This document shows, one piece after another, positions 35,095 to 46,754 of a stretch of DNA of 64,000 bases; the first letter of the stretch is position 1; each line of letters starts with the position of its first letter. The DNA comes from Ipomoea triloba (taxonomy: Eukaryota > Streptophyta > Magnoliopsida > Solanales > Convolvulaceae): assembly GCF_003576645.1 (NCBI RefSeq), contig NC_044925.1, positions 22,380,508-22,444,507 of the forward strand, read 5' to 3'. The notes beneath the pieces were generated by a model that ran no database searches, was not told the origin of the DNA, and saw nothing but the letters and a program-made list of their open reading frames with translations. The position numbers and the translations under genes were made by a program.

Positions 35095-35572
35095 GTAAAT
35101 GACTATTAGCTGATTGAGTTAGAAAGTATAATTAATTGATAATATTAATTGATTGTAGAAAAATGTTTGGTAAATTAGCTGTTAGCTGATAGTTGTTTGG
35201 TATAATTTGTTTTTCTAAAAAGACTAATTGAAAAGGTTGCTTTGAGTAGCCTTTTGAAATTTAGTATTTTGAAGTTACAAAAAGCTTATTAACTAAACAC
35301 TTATATTGATTTTTTAACCAAGTAAAACAACTAATAATGATCAAACCTGCAGTCGAGAGGTCGTGGATTTGAACCTCAAGCCTTTGGGTTTGAGCCGGTC
35401 AGTTATGGGTAACCTAAACTGGTTTACCTCCTTGTGGTCTTTTGCCAGCTAGGGTCACAGGGCGAGGGTTTACTCACACAATGAGGAGTGGGGTTTACCT
35501 CGTTAATCAAAAAAAAATAATGATCAAATAGGCCAAAATTAACTGATAGGCTAATTATTTACCAAACAGGGC
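35095..35572. mobile_element. Tourist-like MITE carrying a SINE
   Basis: The ends GACCTGTTTAGTAAAT and atttaccaaacagggc are inverted copies flanked by TTAA (35091-35094, 35573-35576), which contains the PIF/Harbinger TAA. A SINE at 35346-35515 splits it. Confidence 0.75.
35346..35515 (+). mobile_element. 5'-truncated SINE with 13-bp target duplication
   Basis: AATAATGATCAAA lies at 35333-35345 and again at 35516-35528. Between them are 170 bp starting near a B-box-like tggatttgaacctc and ending in an A-run. The A box is missing, so the copy is 5'-truncated. Confidence 0.85.
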
Positions 35573-35762
35573 TTAAGTTAGAAAAAGCTAAATCATTACT
35601 TTTACCAATAAAAGTATATTAACTATTTAAATTTGTTTTTATTTAGTAATCCCTTTAATTGAGTAATATTAATGAGAGATTCTAGGAGATAAAAACATAT
35701 GGGCCATAAAAGCGTTTATTTCACATTATTTCACATTTTTTACTGCCTAAAATTTCCCTCTT

Positions 35763-37500
35763 CATGGACGAATCCAGAGGGGGGCAATAGGGGCAGTTGC
35801 CCCCCACCTCCCTACCCCATTATATATGTGTGTGCGTGTGTGTATATATAGTAGATTTTTAATAGAAGTAGATAAACTATTATATAAAAAAGTTATTAGG
35901 GATTAAAGTAGCTTAGTTGGTAATAAGCTCTTTATTGTTCTTTAAGGGGTTTAGTGATCAAAACTTGTTAACTACATTTTAATTGTAGTTTTTTAAATTT
36001 AATTGTGAGAGTTATATATAATGTGTTATGTATGATAATAATTATTTAAATTGATTAATTAATTCTAAATATTTTTTGTAATTCAGTTTATGATAAAATT
36101 TACCATTTATGAACTATGTAGTCAATGTAGTACAAACGTTTTAATAAATAAAAAATATTTATGAATATTATATTAATAGAGATGATATGCAATTTATTCC
36201 AATCATTTCGTATTTTATCATAAATATTTTTTTTTTCACATTTTGATGTTTTTAAAATTTTTGCCCCCACTCAAATCAATTTTTTTTGTTTATTTTCTTT
36301 CACAAATTTGCTTTAAAAAATCAAATTACGTTAATTATTATAAAAATGAAATTAAATTAATTTATATTATAAATAACTTTAATTGAGTCTCGTGTACGAG
36401 CAAATAATATAAAATGCGATGAAGGGAGTGAATATAATTTTCAGAAAGTGATGAGATTAAGAAATGAATGATGAAAAAGCAAGAGAATAAGATATAGTTG
36501 GCAGTTGGAGAGTGATTTCGATGAAAATGACGAAATGGAATCCAAGTCCTCAAATGCAATGCGTGCGTATTGTCGTTTTTATACCCGTTCTCGACAATTT
36601 TTTTTTTAAATGTTTTTTTTTTTTTTTTTTTTTAAACTCTAAACAGTGGTCCAATAATTTGATTCTCAATAATAATAATGAAGTCACACAACTCCCATCA
36701 ATAATTTCGGTGTTATACTATACGAATTTTTATTCTACTTTCTATTTTCTAACGTGTTTATTTCTCATTAATTTTATGGATATAATTTACTTACTCCGTA
36801 TTTTTTTCCTTTCCAACATGTATGTTACATAGCAAAAGTATATACTCTTAAAACTATAATTATTATTTTCTACCGTGCCAAGACTATTATCAAACATCTT
36901 ATTTCAAGCACATACAAGTTTAAAACTTTTAGCGAAGTCTTATTGTGGATAAATTAAATTTTGTGGACTTATTAGTTTTTGAAATATTATTTTTAAAAAG
37001 AAAAGTTATATAGCCACTCTATGTGCGCGTGTAAATATGTGTGTGCTTGCGTGCACATGTGTTTATATATATAGAGAGAGAGATTGGATTACATTGGGAA
37101 AACTCGAACGAATCAAATCAAATTAAAAAAAAACTGTGGTATTTTCATAATTATCACTAACTTTACTATGCAAACTTGAATACTAAAATCTGTAATTCTT
37201 AAAATTTTTCAGGTTTGCACATTTAATATTAACATTTTGCATATTTAGTATTAAAAGATTATACTTGCAAAAATGCATAGAGTTTTGATTTTATTTGGTT
37301 TAGTAGTTCACTTTTTATTACTTAAGGTCTAGCATTTACGGTTTAGATTTAGAATTTAGCTTTTTGTTGATTTTTAAAAATCTACTAGGTTTGCATATTT
37401 AGTTGTTAAAGATTGCATATTTAAGTATTCAAGTTTGCATAGTGAAGTTGATGATAATTATGAAAATGTCACTGCATATATGTATGTATGTATATAGAAT
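35763..37500. other. AT-rich intergenic DNA
   Basis: A gggggcaataggggcagttgcc block near 35780 with gcccccactcaaat near 36262 could be the two ends of an old element. T-runs lie at 36598-36632, and a GT/TA/GA microsatellite at about 37020-37082. No gene. Confidence 0.4.
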
Positions 37501-37504
37501 TCAG

Positions 37505-37868
37505 TTCCCGTGCAAGGTGGACCTGGGTCTATGTTCACAATTTTATAATTATATTCTATGTTCATAATTTCATAACTCCATGTTTACAATTTCATAACTC
37601 CATGTTCACAATTTCATAACTCTATGTTCACAATTTTATAATTTCATGTTCACAATTTCATACTTTTATGTTTACAATTTCATAGCTCTATGTTCACAAT
37701 TTTATAACTCTATGTTCACAATTTCATAACTCTATGTTCAACAGTATAACACAATTTTTGAATCTATATAATAAAATTGTAAATATAGAGTTCAAAAGTT
37801 GTGAATATTGAGTAATGTAATTTCGTATATTGAGATCTAAAAGTGTGAATATTGGTTCATGACATCGC
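37505..37868. mobile_element. Palindrome-ended element, copy A
   Basis: It is built of about ten tandem units near tatgttcacaatttcataac, then an inverted tail with gtgaatatagag units. It starts tgcaaggtggacctgggtc. It is homologous, in reverse, to the element at 44772-45055; for example both hold gttcaacagtataac or its variant. Its right end is replaced by copy C. Confidence 0.65.
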
Positions 37869-38477
37869 AAATTATGCTGTGGACCCAGGTCCACCTTGCA
37901 AGGTGGACCTAGGTCCAAAACTACGTCGTTTTGTCTTTTTTTTTTTTTAATTAGTAAACATATTGCTGAATTTAGAGTTGTCCAAAAAGTGTGAATGTAG
38001 AGGTTTCAAAGTGTGAATGTAGAGTATAGAAATCGTGAATGTAGACTTGTGATTGTATGAATGTAGAGTTGCCCAGAAATGTGTGAATGTGGAGGTTTCA
38101 TTGTGAATATGGAGTATAGAAATCGTGAATGTAGAGTTATGCATGTGTGAATCTGTAATAGAGTTAAGAAGTTCTAGCAACTTGTAGCCCTGTAATGTGT
38201 GAATGTGGAGTTCTTAAGTTGTGAATATGGAGTATATATAGGAACTGTGAATATAGAGTTTTGAATGTGTGAATGCATAACAGTGGTAATATAGTTACTA
38301 AACATATAATCCTGTAATGTGTGAATGTAGAGTTTACAAATTGTGAATGTAGAGTATAGTGTATGTGAATGTAGAGTTTGTGTTCCACATTTCAGGCCAA
38401 TATGTAAAAACAAAAAAAAAAAACAAAAAAAAAAAAAGCGTCGTTTTTGGACCCAGGTCTACCTATCCACGGCATAA
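37869..38477. mobile_element. Palindrome-ended element, copy C
   Basis: The left end (ttatgctgtggacccaggtc) is followed by a perfect 22-bp palindrome at 37889-37910. The right end is the inverse (ggacccaggtctacc, then ccacggcataac). Near each end, within the element, lies an acgtcgtttt or gcgtcgttttt block. The interior is about ten units near gtgtgaatgtagagttt. Confidence 0.65.
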
Positions 38478-38682
38478 CTACTGTCATGACATAATTTTGA
38501 AATGTTTGGTGACCAAAACGTGATTAAGATAGGTCCAGACTGTTGGGCCAGTTTAATGAATTTGGTTTATAGGATATCCACTTGATCTGCTTCTAAATGT
38601 CACATTTTCAACTTTACCATGATAGTGCAAATTTTGAATTAACCAATTTCAATAATATAATCTTAATTTCAAATATAGTGCC

Positions 38683-38790
38683 AAAGAGCTTGTGGTTTAG
38701 TGGCACCCGGTTTACACTCCCACATGGAATTGAGTGGGTTTGAGCTTCAGTAGAGGCGACTGTTGACCCACTGAGGCTCGATCTCATGAT
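38683..38790 (+). mobile_element. tRNA-derived SINE (candidate)
   Basis: It begins gccaaagagcttgtggttta. It has the A-box-like tggtttagtggc and the weak B box gggtttgagctt, and the same cactcccacatgg block as 18256-18365. Confidence 0.55.
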
Positions 38791-38829
38791 CTCCCATCTA
38801 GGAGAGTTGCTATATAAATATACTTAATT

Positions 38830-40520
38830 ATATTAAATATTATTGATATAAGTGATGCTAGTATCGAATAGTATATATGATTGTACTCGATATTATAAGC
38901 TTATTGAATAACTATTAAACCCTAGTTTATGTCTCTCTAACTTAGCAAATGCCCTAGACCATGGTGGAAGCCCTAATTCTATAACTCTCTCCAAGAGTCA
39001 GTGTTGTTATGAGAGTTAGTGACTTAAAAGAGACTATTAGAGCATTTACATTAGTCTTGGTTTTTTTTTTTGGTTTTTTTTGGTTTTTTTTTTGTCATAT
39101 AGGAAAGAGAAAGAGAGGAGAGAGGAAGTAAAAAAAAAACAAAAACAAATGCAAAGTTGCATCGAACAGAACAAAATAAGAACAAAAGCAATTGCAAGTC
39201 TTTTTTTCATGTTGAATTTGTCAAGTGGGGTCCACAAATAACTTTGCTTTGCAGGGTAAAGAATTGCATTAAAAACTTGGTCTCACGTCAGTTATGAACT
39301 TGGTCACTGTACTATAAACTGAGAAAAAACACTGATAAGAATCTCAATTTCAGCTACAATGCTACATACTATGCAAATTAGTCCTTTTGTTGTGCAATTT
39401 GTCTGGTATGAATTTGTCTCAATTGGGAAGCCTTAGTCTCATTTAAAAGCTCAGTTAAAGAAGTAAAGGTTGGAGAGTGGGGAATTGGGCACTAAGAAAA
39501 TGGGGTTAAAAATTTATTTAAGTGAGTTAATTGTAAATGATGAAAATGAATTTGGCCTACTCAAATTGAGAAACTGAATAGTGAAAGGTTTCATATACTC
39601 TTCAAATTGATTAAGGATGTGCTTGATGTTCCCATCTCCAGTGCGGCTTTTGAATTTGCATTTTAAAATCCTTTTAGGAGTACTTTACCTCCAAAATTTG
39701 TGGAAGTCCTTGTTGGTGCACAAGGTTGGATAAGATTGCCATATCACCCCATCACAATTGAAAAAGAATACAGATGAAGTTGAAATATTGAAAAAAATGT
39801 AAACACTTTATTATTAAAAAAATTTTTACCCTTCCTGATTTCCTTTTCATCTTTTTTTTTTATCCTTTTAATTTCTAATTATTTATGAAATTTTGCAAAG
39901 TTGATTAATAGAATTGGGTGTAGTGGACCTAGCTTTTCGCTCCATCTAATTGTTGTAAATTTACTTTTTTCGATCTCATTCACTCATTTTTTTAATTGCC
40001 TAATTATGAGTTAATGTTTTTCCATGTTTTGAGGGTTATGTCCCTTTGCGAAAGTGGCTAGCTCTCTGCCTCTCTACTATTGTGGTTGTTTGTATAGATT
40101 AAATGCGACTTCGTAATTCTTTATGTTAATTGACACCTTCTAAAATGATCAAAATCAGAAATTAATCAAGCCAATGTAAGTAGACAATTAAACATGTATA
40201 AATTTAACCGCAAAAACTTATATACATCTAACATTATTCTCAAATAGCATTATTGTTTAGTTGCCACCCATACATGACTTCTTCCTGAAAAGGACAATTT
40301 GTGAAAATCTCTGCTGCCATGACCACATGATGCTTTTCACATTGTGCCTTCACGAACCTTCTCCACGAGATACCATACAAGCGGAGCTCATCAAATGCTT
40401 AAAATGCACAAAAAGAATAGAATAAAAATGGACAAGAAAAACCATCTCACGAAAGAATCAATCATTTTTGCAGAAAAAAAGAACCAGATTCTAATAAGAT
40501 GATAGGATACCATACCTTCC
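38830..40520. other. Intergenic before the dehydrin-like gene
   Basis: At 39037-39039 TTA is followed by gagcatttacattagtc, which looks like one end of the GAGCATC family, without a partner. The rest is AT-rich with no coding signal. Confidence 0.4.
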
Positions 40521-40525
40521 CATTG

Positions 40526-40544
40526 CTATATATATGCATGCATG
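40526..40544 (+). promoter_or_regulatory. TATA box overlapping an RY motif
   Basis: ctatatatatgcatgcatg lies about 95 bp before the start codon at 40638. CATGCATG is the RY element bound by B3 factors of the ABI3/FUS3 type in seed promoters. Its fusion to the TATA box suggests seed or ABA control. This is inference from sequence. Confidence 0.5.
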
Positions 40545-40637
40545 TTGAGTCCCTGGAAACCTCAAGCAAGTGATCAAAAACACCAATTAAGCCTCTGAAT
40601 ACCATTTCCTCTGTACTTTCTTCGTTGCATTGATTCA

Positions 40638-40967
40638 ATGGCGTCGACCCAGTGCTACAAAGAAGTGGATCAGACCACCATCACAACCACCACCGTTACC
40701 AGCCACAAGGTCGAAAACGATCAACACCATTCTTTAACCGACAAGGTGAAAGAAATGGCAGGGAAAGTGTTTCATCACGACGCTCACAAACAGCATGGCC
40801 ATCAATCTGCGAGCCAGGGTTCAACTGTAACCTGTGAGAGGAAAGAGGGTTTCGTGGAGAAGATGAAAACCCAGGTGAAGACCATAGGCGGGAAGAAAAA
40901 GCACAGGGAAGGAAACTGCAATGATAGCAGTGACAGCAGCAGTGATGAGAGCGATTATGAGAAGTGA
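40638..40967 (+). CDS. Small hydrophilic dehydrin-like protein
   Basis: A single exon codes for 109 residues. The N-terminus is Thr-rich (TTITTTTVTSH). Two Lys-rich amphipathic segments follow, DKVKEMAGKVFHHDAHKQHG and GFVEKMKTQVK, which resemble loose K-segments. There are His clusters and, at the end, a Ser/Asp tract (DSSDSSSDESDYEK) like the S-segment that casein kinase 2 phosphorylates in acidic dehydrins such as HIRD11. There is no signal peptide or membrane helix, and the chain is probably disordered. The canonical K-segment EKKGIMEKIKEKLPG is absent, so membership of the dehydrins is only suggested. Similar short proteins of unknown function exist in asterids, as far as I recall. A stress or seed role is inferred from composition and the RY motif upstream. 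Confidence 0.75.
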   Translation: MASTQCYKEVDQTTITTTTVTSHKVENDQHHSLTDKVKEMAGKVFHHDAHKQHGHQSASQGSTVTCERKEGFVEKMKTQVKTIGGKKKHREGNCNDSSDSSSDESDYEK

Positions 40968-42366
40968 AAACCGTGGGGATGAAGAATCAAGAACTACGAA
41001 TAAGAGTGATCCAATGAAGGAAGATAAAGAGTGATGGTACTTATGTTATTCTGAATTCTATACTATGCTAAATTTGAAATAGAAAAAATAAAGAGTGTGT
41101 GCTGTGATATGCTATGCAGAATAAATTCTAAATTTTCTATGTATCTATTACTCCATATCTATTAATTAAAAACATGGTTTCTGTATATGCCATTGTTCAT
41201 ATTTGATATCAGAATAAAGTTCATAACACAATGTAGCAAATCAAAAGTGTCAGTAAATACCAATAGAGCTCCACTGCTAGAGAATGAGGAACAAGTATCA
41301 TTATTGACAATTGGAGAACAAGGACAGGAAATTTTTGCAAGGACAAAATGAACTAACCTGAAAAATCATCTACTTTTGACTTTCCAAGGCAACTGAACAC
41401 TATAAGCTCCCTGGTAGATCCACTGTAACAATAGAGTGACAAGAATCAATAAGCCAAACTTCCTTTGAAAGAAGAATTTATGGTTTTTATCTAGATACTG
41501 ATGCTCAAGTTTTAACAAAAATTACATCTTGGATTTTGGATTGATCTCTATCACATAGCAAAATAGCTTGTTAATAAAACAGTTACAGCCTTCACTACAA
41601 ACAGAAACATAACAAATACATAATCTAAAAAGTGACAGCTTAGGGTCACTTTGTCATGTCATTAGTTGCACTCACTGGACAGGATCATTCTATATGGAGT
41701 ACCAAGGTGCCGTGAATGTGATAGAGCTAAGTGCAGACAAATGGAATAAGTGTCAACAAAACAAAATTATGCATACAATAGAATAAATACTCTTTCAAGT
41801 AGGTCATTAGCAGAAAAAGAGACTCACAGATGATGGGATTGCTGATTGTGAGCATAAGGGTAGAACTATATTAAAAATTCATAACACAGTATGACTTAAG
41901 CAAGCTCTGTCGCCATTAATGTCTAGAAATCAGAAACTGAAAGAGGAATGGAATACCAGTGGGCAGTGGTTATAGCTTGAATTCTACATTCATAGGCATC
42001 AGTTCAGTGCCAGAAGCGAGCTGAACAAACCAATCAATAGTCATCACTCTTTCATGTGGGAGTTATCCGTTCAATGGCAACAAGAATATTGGCCAGATTA
42101 CCACATAAAATAATCTTAGCACTAGCTACAAATTGTCAAATTTACATATCTGCAGTCTGCTATTCTGTAGATAATTCAGATTTTACAAGTAGCAACTTTC
42201 GTCTTTCGCAAACATTCTAACCACAGAAGAGCTAGATGCTCCTTTACAAAATTCCCCGTACAAGTCAAGGTGAAACACTAGCAAAATGGGGTCAAAACTA
42301 GAATGACCACGAGTGGTCTTCTCTAACAATGGAAAGACTGACAGGTTGTCCAAAGTGTCACATATC
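40968..42366. other. Intergenic, convergent 3' ends
   Basis: This holds the 3' UTRs of the dehydrin-like gene (+) and the hydrolase gene (-), which converge here. No other gene signal was seen. Confidence 0.5.
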
Positions 42367-44584
42367 TTACAAATTAGCAACAAAGGTCGCAACTGCTTGA
42401 ACAGCAAGATCTTCAGCTTCTTCTTGAGTGGTTTCAGAAAATTGCAGGTGCCTCTTTGCAATCTTGAATGAATGATCGCCCCCCTCAATCACATGTAACT
42501 CATTAGCACAGGTCATTTTCTTCCTAACAGCTTCCAGTTTATCTAATGGACAAAGTCCATCTTTGCTACCCTTCACCAGAAAAAGGACTATATTATACAA
42601 GGCTCAACATCTAGTATTTCCAATTCAAGGACTTAAGAATACACTTCAAACTATAGATTGCATAATTAGATATTTCTGATGGAATTTTTTAAAATATTTG
42701 ATTAAATGTGGAATAATGCCGTATCAGCAGCCAAAGCACTGATTACAAGCACCAAGAGAGCTATCTAAGCAATGTAAAAAGGTAGAGTCATCAAATTTAA
42801 TTTTAAAATAGAAAATATATTGAGAAAACACCAATCATTAGTTTTTAAATAGAACAGGCATACAATACGTGTGACTGACTAATATCCATCCATACAAATT
42901 TAATATTGACTTCATTGTGATAATATCACCTTCATAAAAAGAGAAACATATATAGCCAAGTGCAAGTACCTGCACAAACATTATGGGAACTCTAAGTTGT
43001 AGCAGTATCTCATCTCTCACAGCACCATTTATTCCCTGTAATATTTGCAAATTTCCAATAGTAACAGAAAACATATAATGTTGCATAAACTTTCAAGCAT
43101 GCAGCTTCTTCTGCTAATTGATCATTTTTGCTCTTCCCCTGTTCTCCACTCTATTTAAATGCTATATGGCAGTATTTGCTAGGTTGAGGTGATAAAGCAA
43201 TTATAATTTTCCTTGGTTTTCTGTGTTTATAGGATCATCAAACTATCAAAATACTTCACATATATCAGTTGCCATTTATCACTTCTAATTTTAAAAGAGA
43301 ATGCAATGCTTGAGAAAGATATTACAGCATAACAAGCATTACTATTATGCACATAAAGCCATGAAGGTTGACCTTTAGTGGGTATCCCAAGCAAACTAGA
43401 GCAGAAGCACCAATGTCTTGTCCACTGGCTACCATGCAGCTGACCCTAAACAAAGGAGCAGGATATGGGGGTTAGTCTTACAAACCAGGTTTTCTTGCCC
43501 AATAAGTAGTCATCCATTTTGTCATTAATTCTCCACACTGCATATAGGTCTTGTGCAGATGGAAACCTATCTCAGACTAAGTAAAGAAATTGAAAATAAT
43601 TGTGTAACATAAAGTAATTGAAATCAAAGAAATGAAGAAACAGAAATAACTTGAGGGTGTTCCCAAAATCACCTGAAACATGGTCAGTGGATACAAAAAG
43701 AAATCTATTCTGCAATTATGTCATGAAAATGAGTCTTATCCGCAATAGCTAGAAATACCTTGACCCCATGGATTTCCCAACTAATATCAGTGGATGGTTA
43801 GGGTATTTAGCTACTGCCTCTTTTACAACATCAGAATGAAAGTCAACCAATTTTTCAGCCTTGGGAGGAGCCTTCCGCTTTCCACCAGAAATGTCTGCAG
43901 TGTAAAATACTTGAGTCTCCCTACTGCATTTTATACTTAGGGTGGAATAAAGTACTATTAGGTGTCTGATTTATGATTACCCATCTTAGTAGATTACAGA
44001 CATCACACAACAATTCATACTTATATTGCCATGAAAGCTATAAGAAATCTATTGGTGATGCCAAGCCTTACATGGGTAGTCAACAGTTACGACCTCAATA
44101 GCATTCAATGCCTTGGCCAACATGTTTTTCCATCTGCATAGAACACAGTAAAAGCTTTATATTACTTGTACAAAAATCTCAGTTCACTTAGTTAACTTAT
44201 CTCCTATGCATATTTATCACTAATAAGTCACTAACAACTGAACTTCATTAAAAGTGTCTGTCAATTGGAGCCAGAACAAAGCCTTGCTTCGGCCAGAAGC
44301 AAAATGTATACTCCGCAAATACAACACCTATCGCGCTTTTAGCTCAAGAATGCAAAACACTTATGCATGTACCTGATCATCCATTCAGAAGTGGAAGGAG
44401 CACCGGCGCCGTGAGCGAACACCACCAGAGGTGCATTCTCTTTTATGTTCTTCGCTGATGAGCTTTTAAACGCAGTCGTTTCATTGGATGCTGCTGCAGG
44501 TGCTTCTTCCTCTTCTTGCTTTTCGACATTTTTCAGCTCGTCCTCACTGATGCGCTTGCGCTTTGAAGCACGCCTAGGGGGCAT
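42367..44584 (-). CDS. Alpha/beta hydrolase of the TEX30/KANSL3 family
   Basis: It has six exons on the minus strand: 44584-44373, 44133-44072, 43894-43759, 43445-43373, 43035-42970 and 42570-42367. All borders are GT-AG and in phase, giving 250 residues. The fold is seen in PLVVFAHGAGAPSTSEWMIR (oxyanion strand and loop), then LILVGKSMGSR with the nucleophile Ser133 in GxSxG, Asp187 in GSKDGLC, and His216 in EGGDHSF, so the triad is complete. The family is dienelactone-hydrolase-like; its substrates are unknown to me. The N-terminus holds RRASKRKR, a possible nuclear signal. An upstream in-frame ATG at 44707 adds 41 residues rich in Arg, Ser and Pro with one acidic residue, which could be an organelle presequence. 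I chose 44584 but cannot exclude 44707. Confidence 0.9.
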
Positions 44585-44771
44585 CCTCCTCTCTAATGGA
44601 TGATTCGACAGTAGAAAAGATGACGTTCTTCGAGGTCCGGGAGGTCTGAATTTGGGAAATGGAACCCTAATTCCACTGATACATACAGTGATTTTCGCGC
44701 CAAACATCAGGGAAGATGAAAAACTAAAATGGGCCGGAGTAATGGGCTAAACTAGTAAATTACCAAATCTG

Positions 44772-45055
44772 GGCAAATTATGCTATGGACCCGGATCCAT
44801 ATTCACAATTTTAGAATTCTATATTCACAATTTTAGATCTCAATATACAAAATTACATTACTCAATATTCACAATTTTTGAACTCTATATTCACAAATTT
44901 TTAACTATATATTCACAATTTTGTTATATAGATTCAAAATTTGTATTATACTGTTGAATATAGAGTTATGAAATTGTGAATATAGTGTTCTAAAATTGTG
45001 AACCTGAATCGAGTCCACCTTGCAAGGTAGACTCGCGTCCATGGCATAACAACCG
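44772..45055. mobile_element. Palindrome-ended element, copy B
   Basis: The left end ttatgctatggacccggatc and the right end gactcgcgtccatggcataa are imperfect inverted copies. A ccaccttgcaaggt palindrome lies inside the right end. The flanks CCAAATCTG (44763-44771) and CCAACTCTA (45056-45064) match at 7 of 9. The interior is units near tattcacaattttagaac, running outwards from the centre in both orientations. Confidence 0.7.
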
Positions 45056-45241
45056 CCAACTCTAATGCTAAATTTGATCTCAAAAGGAGTACTAGAAGTG
45101 ATGATTGAGTTTTAATTTTGGAAAATACTTGGTGAAGTTACTTAACTCCCATTTTATACTCCTAACTTTTATTCTTTCTCACAAGTTTTTGATGTAGACC
45201 CTTTTATATGGACCAACATGATGAAAATAATGTATCATTGT

Positions 45242-45307
45242 TTGCCACATATATCATGAATTAGAAGTAAGGGATTGCCACATATATCATGAATTAGAAG
45301 TAAGGGA
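45242..45307. repeat. 33-bp tandem repeat
   Basis: Two identical units of 33 bp begin ttgccacatatatcatgaat (45242-45274, 45275-45307). Confidence 0.95.
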
Positions 45308-45385
45308 GTAGAATTTGGAAGTATGTATATATAACACTTTAATTTTAATATTTCGTGGGTTGGTTCTTTGTATTTTAGCCTACAT

Positions 45386-45874
45386 TAGGGGTGTAAATGA
45401 GCCGAGCGGCTCGCGAGCTGCTCACGAGCCGCTCGGCTCGAGCTCGGTCAAATTCGAGTTCGAGCCAAACTCGAGCGGCTCATTTAATAATCGAGCTGAG
45501 CTCGAGCTCTAATGTCTTAGGCTCGTGGCTCGACGAGCCGCTCGCGAGCGATATATATAATATTATAGTTTATTTTTAATTGAAACATAAATTTAAAATC
45601 AAACAGGTTAAATTCGAGTTTAAAATCGGACTCGACCTTGAGTTCGAGCATGAATTCGAGCTCAAATTCAAGCTCGAACTCAAGCTCAAGATCGAGCTCG
45701 AACAATCGAGCTGCTCGAGCCGAACTCGAACAGCTCGAATATTACCGAGCTCGAGCTCGAGCATCAATTTTCAAGCTCGATCGAGCTCGAGCTCGAACTC
45801 GAGCCGAGCCTTCTTTAACGAGCTCGAGCTCAAGCCACCCTGGGTTCGAGCTCGGCTCGGCTCGTTTACACCCT
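45386..45874. mobile_element. Mutator-like MITE filled with CGAGCT repeats
   Basis: The ends AGGGGTGTAAATGAGCCGAGC-like (45387 on) and ggctcgtttacaccct are inverted copies. An identical AGCCTACAT flanks it at 45377-45385 and 45875-45883, a 9-bp duplication as made by Mutator-like elements. The interior is almost wholly variants of gagctcgagctc with a central AT patch, so any strand can fold on itself. Confidence 0.85.
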
Positions 45875-46088
45875 AGCCTACATCCATAAACACAAGATTA
45901 AAGATTTTGTGTATTTTAACGAGGTTTTTTTTATGCGACTTACATCTCATAAATAATTTGCATGCTATATTATTAAAAAGAAGTGTATCTGGTACTATAC
46001 ACACCATTAGATAATATGATCATAGGTTTCTGTTGTAAAAAAAAAAAAAAAAAAGTAAAAAAAAAAACAAAAATAGAATAAAAATAAA

Positions 46089-46482
46089 GAGTTAATTTCA
46101 TTTTTGTCTTAGATTTATAGGTGACAATCCATTTTAGTCCTTTTTTATTAGAACATTCTCATTTAGTCTTAGTATTATTGTGGCATGACCAATTTTAGTC
46201 ATCCAGCAACAAAATCGTTGAAATATCGTTAAATACAAATACATTTCAATATTATTTATACAAAATATGGTGAATCGCTATATCTTTTATGTTTATTCTT
46301 TTAAAAGCATTCATAATTGAAGACCGAAATGTCATTATATTTAACGATATTTACACTGATTTGTTGATAAAGGACCAAAATTAGTCATGCCACAATAATA
46401 CTAGGACTAAAATTAAATGTTCTAAGGACTAAAAGTGGATTGTCACCTATAAATCTATGGCAAAAATGGAATTAACTCTAAA
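46089..46482. mobile_element. Long-TIR Mutator-like MITE, GAGTTAATTTCAT ends
   Basis: Arms of about 120 bp are inverted copies: gagttaatttcatttttg with gtgacaatccattttagtcc on the left, mirrored at the right end. The flanks are aaaaataaa on both sides, a low-complexity 9-bp duplication. The termini match those of the element at 62301-63347. A half copy seems to lie at about 18155-18245. Confidence 0.8.
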
Positions 46483-46754
46483 AATAAAAAAACATTAAAG
46501 ATTACGCATTCCAATGAAGGGGATCGGAATAAGAATGAGTTAGAGAGGAACAATCCTTACATGGATATTATCGTTGAATTTGCGTTTACAATATTAAGGT
46601 TGCAAACAATATATATATGAAACAAATACCTAAATAAACAGAAAGAGATTTACATCTCCCGGCCAACCCAGTGGCCACAGCAAAGTAAATCATCCAAAAT
46701 TGTCTTACATATGATCTCACATGTGATCTAACATTACAACATATTAATTATATC

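Noticed and set aside
37505..38477. CRISPR-like look of short repeats with spacers
   Set aside because: This is plant nuclear DNA; the units are contiguous tandem repeats without unique spacers, inside inverted-repeat elements.
45397..45889. Ser/Arg- and Glu/Leu-rich frames on both strands
   Set aside because: They are reading frames through the CGAGCT repeat of a MITE.
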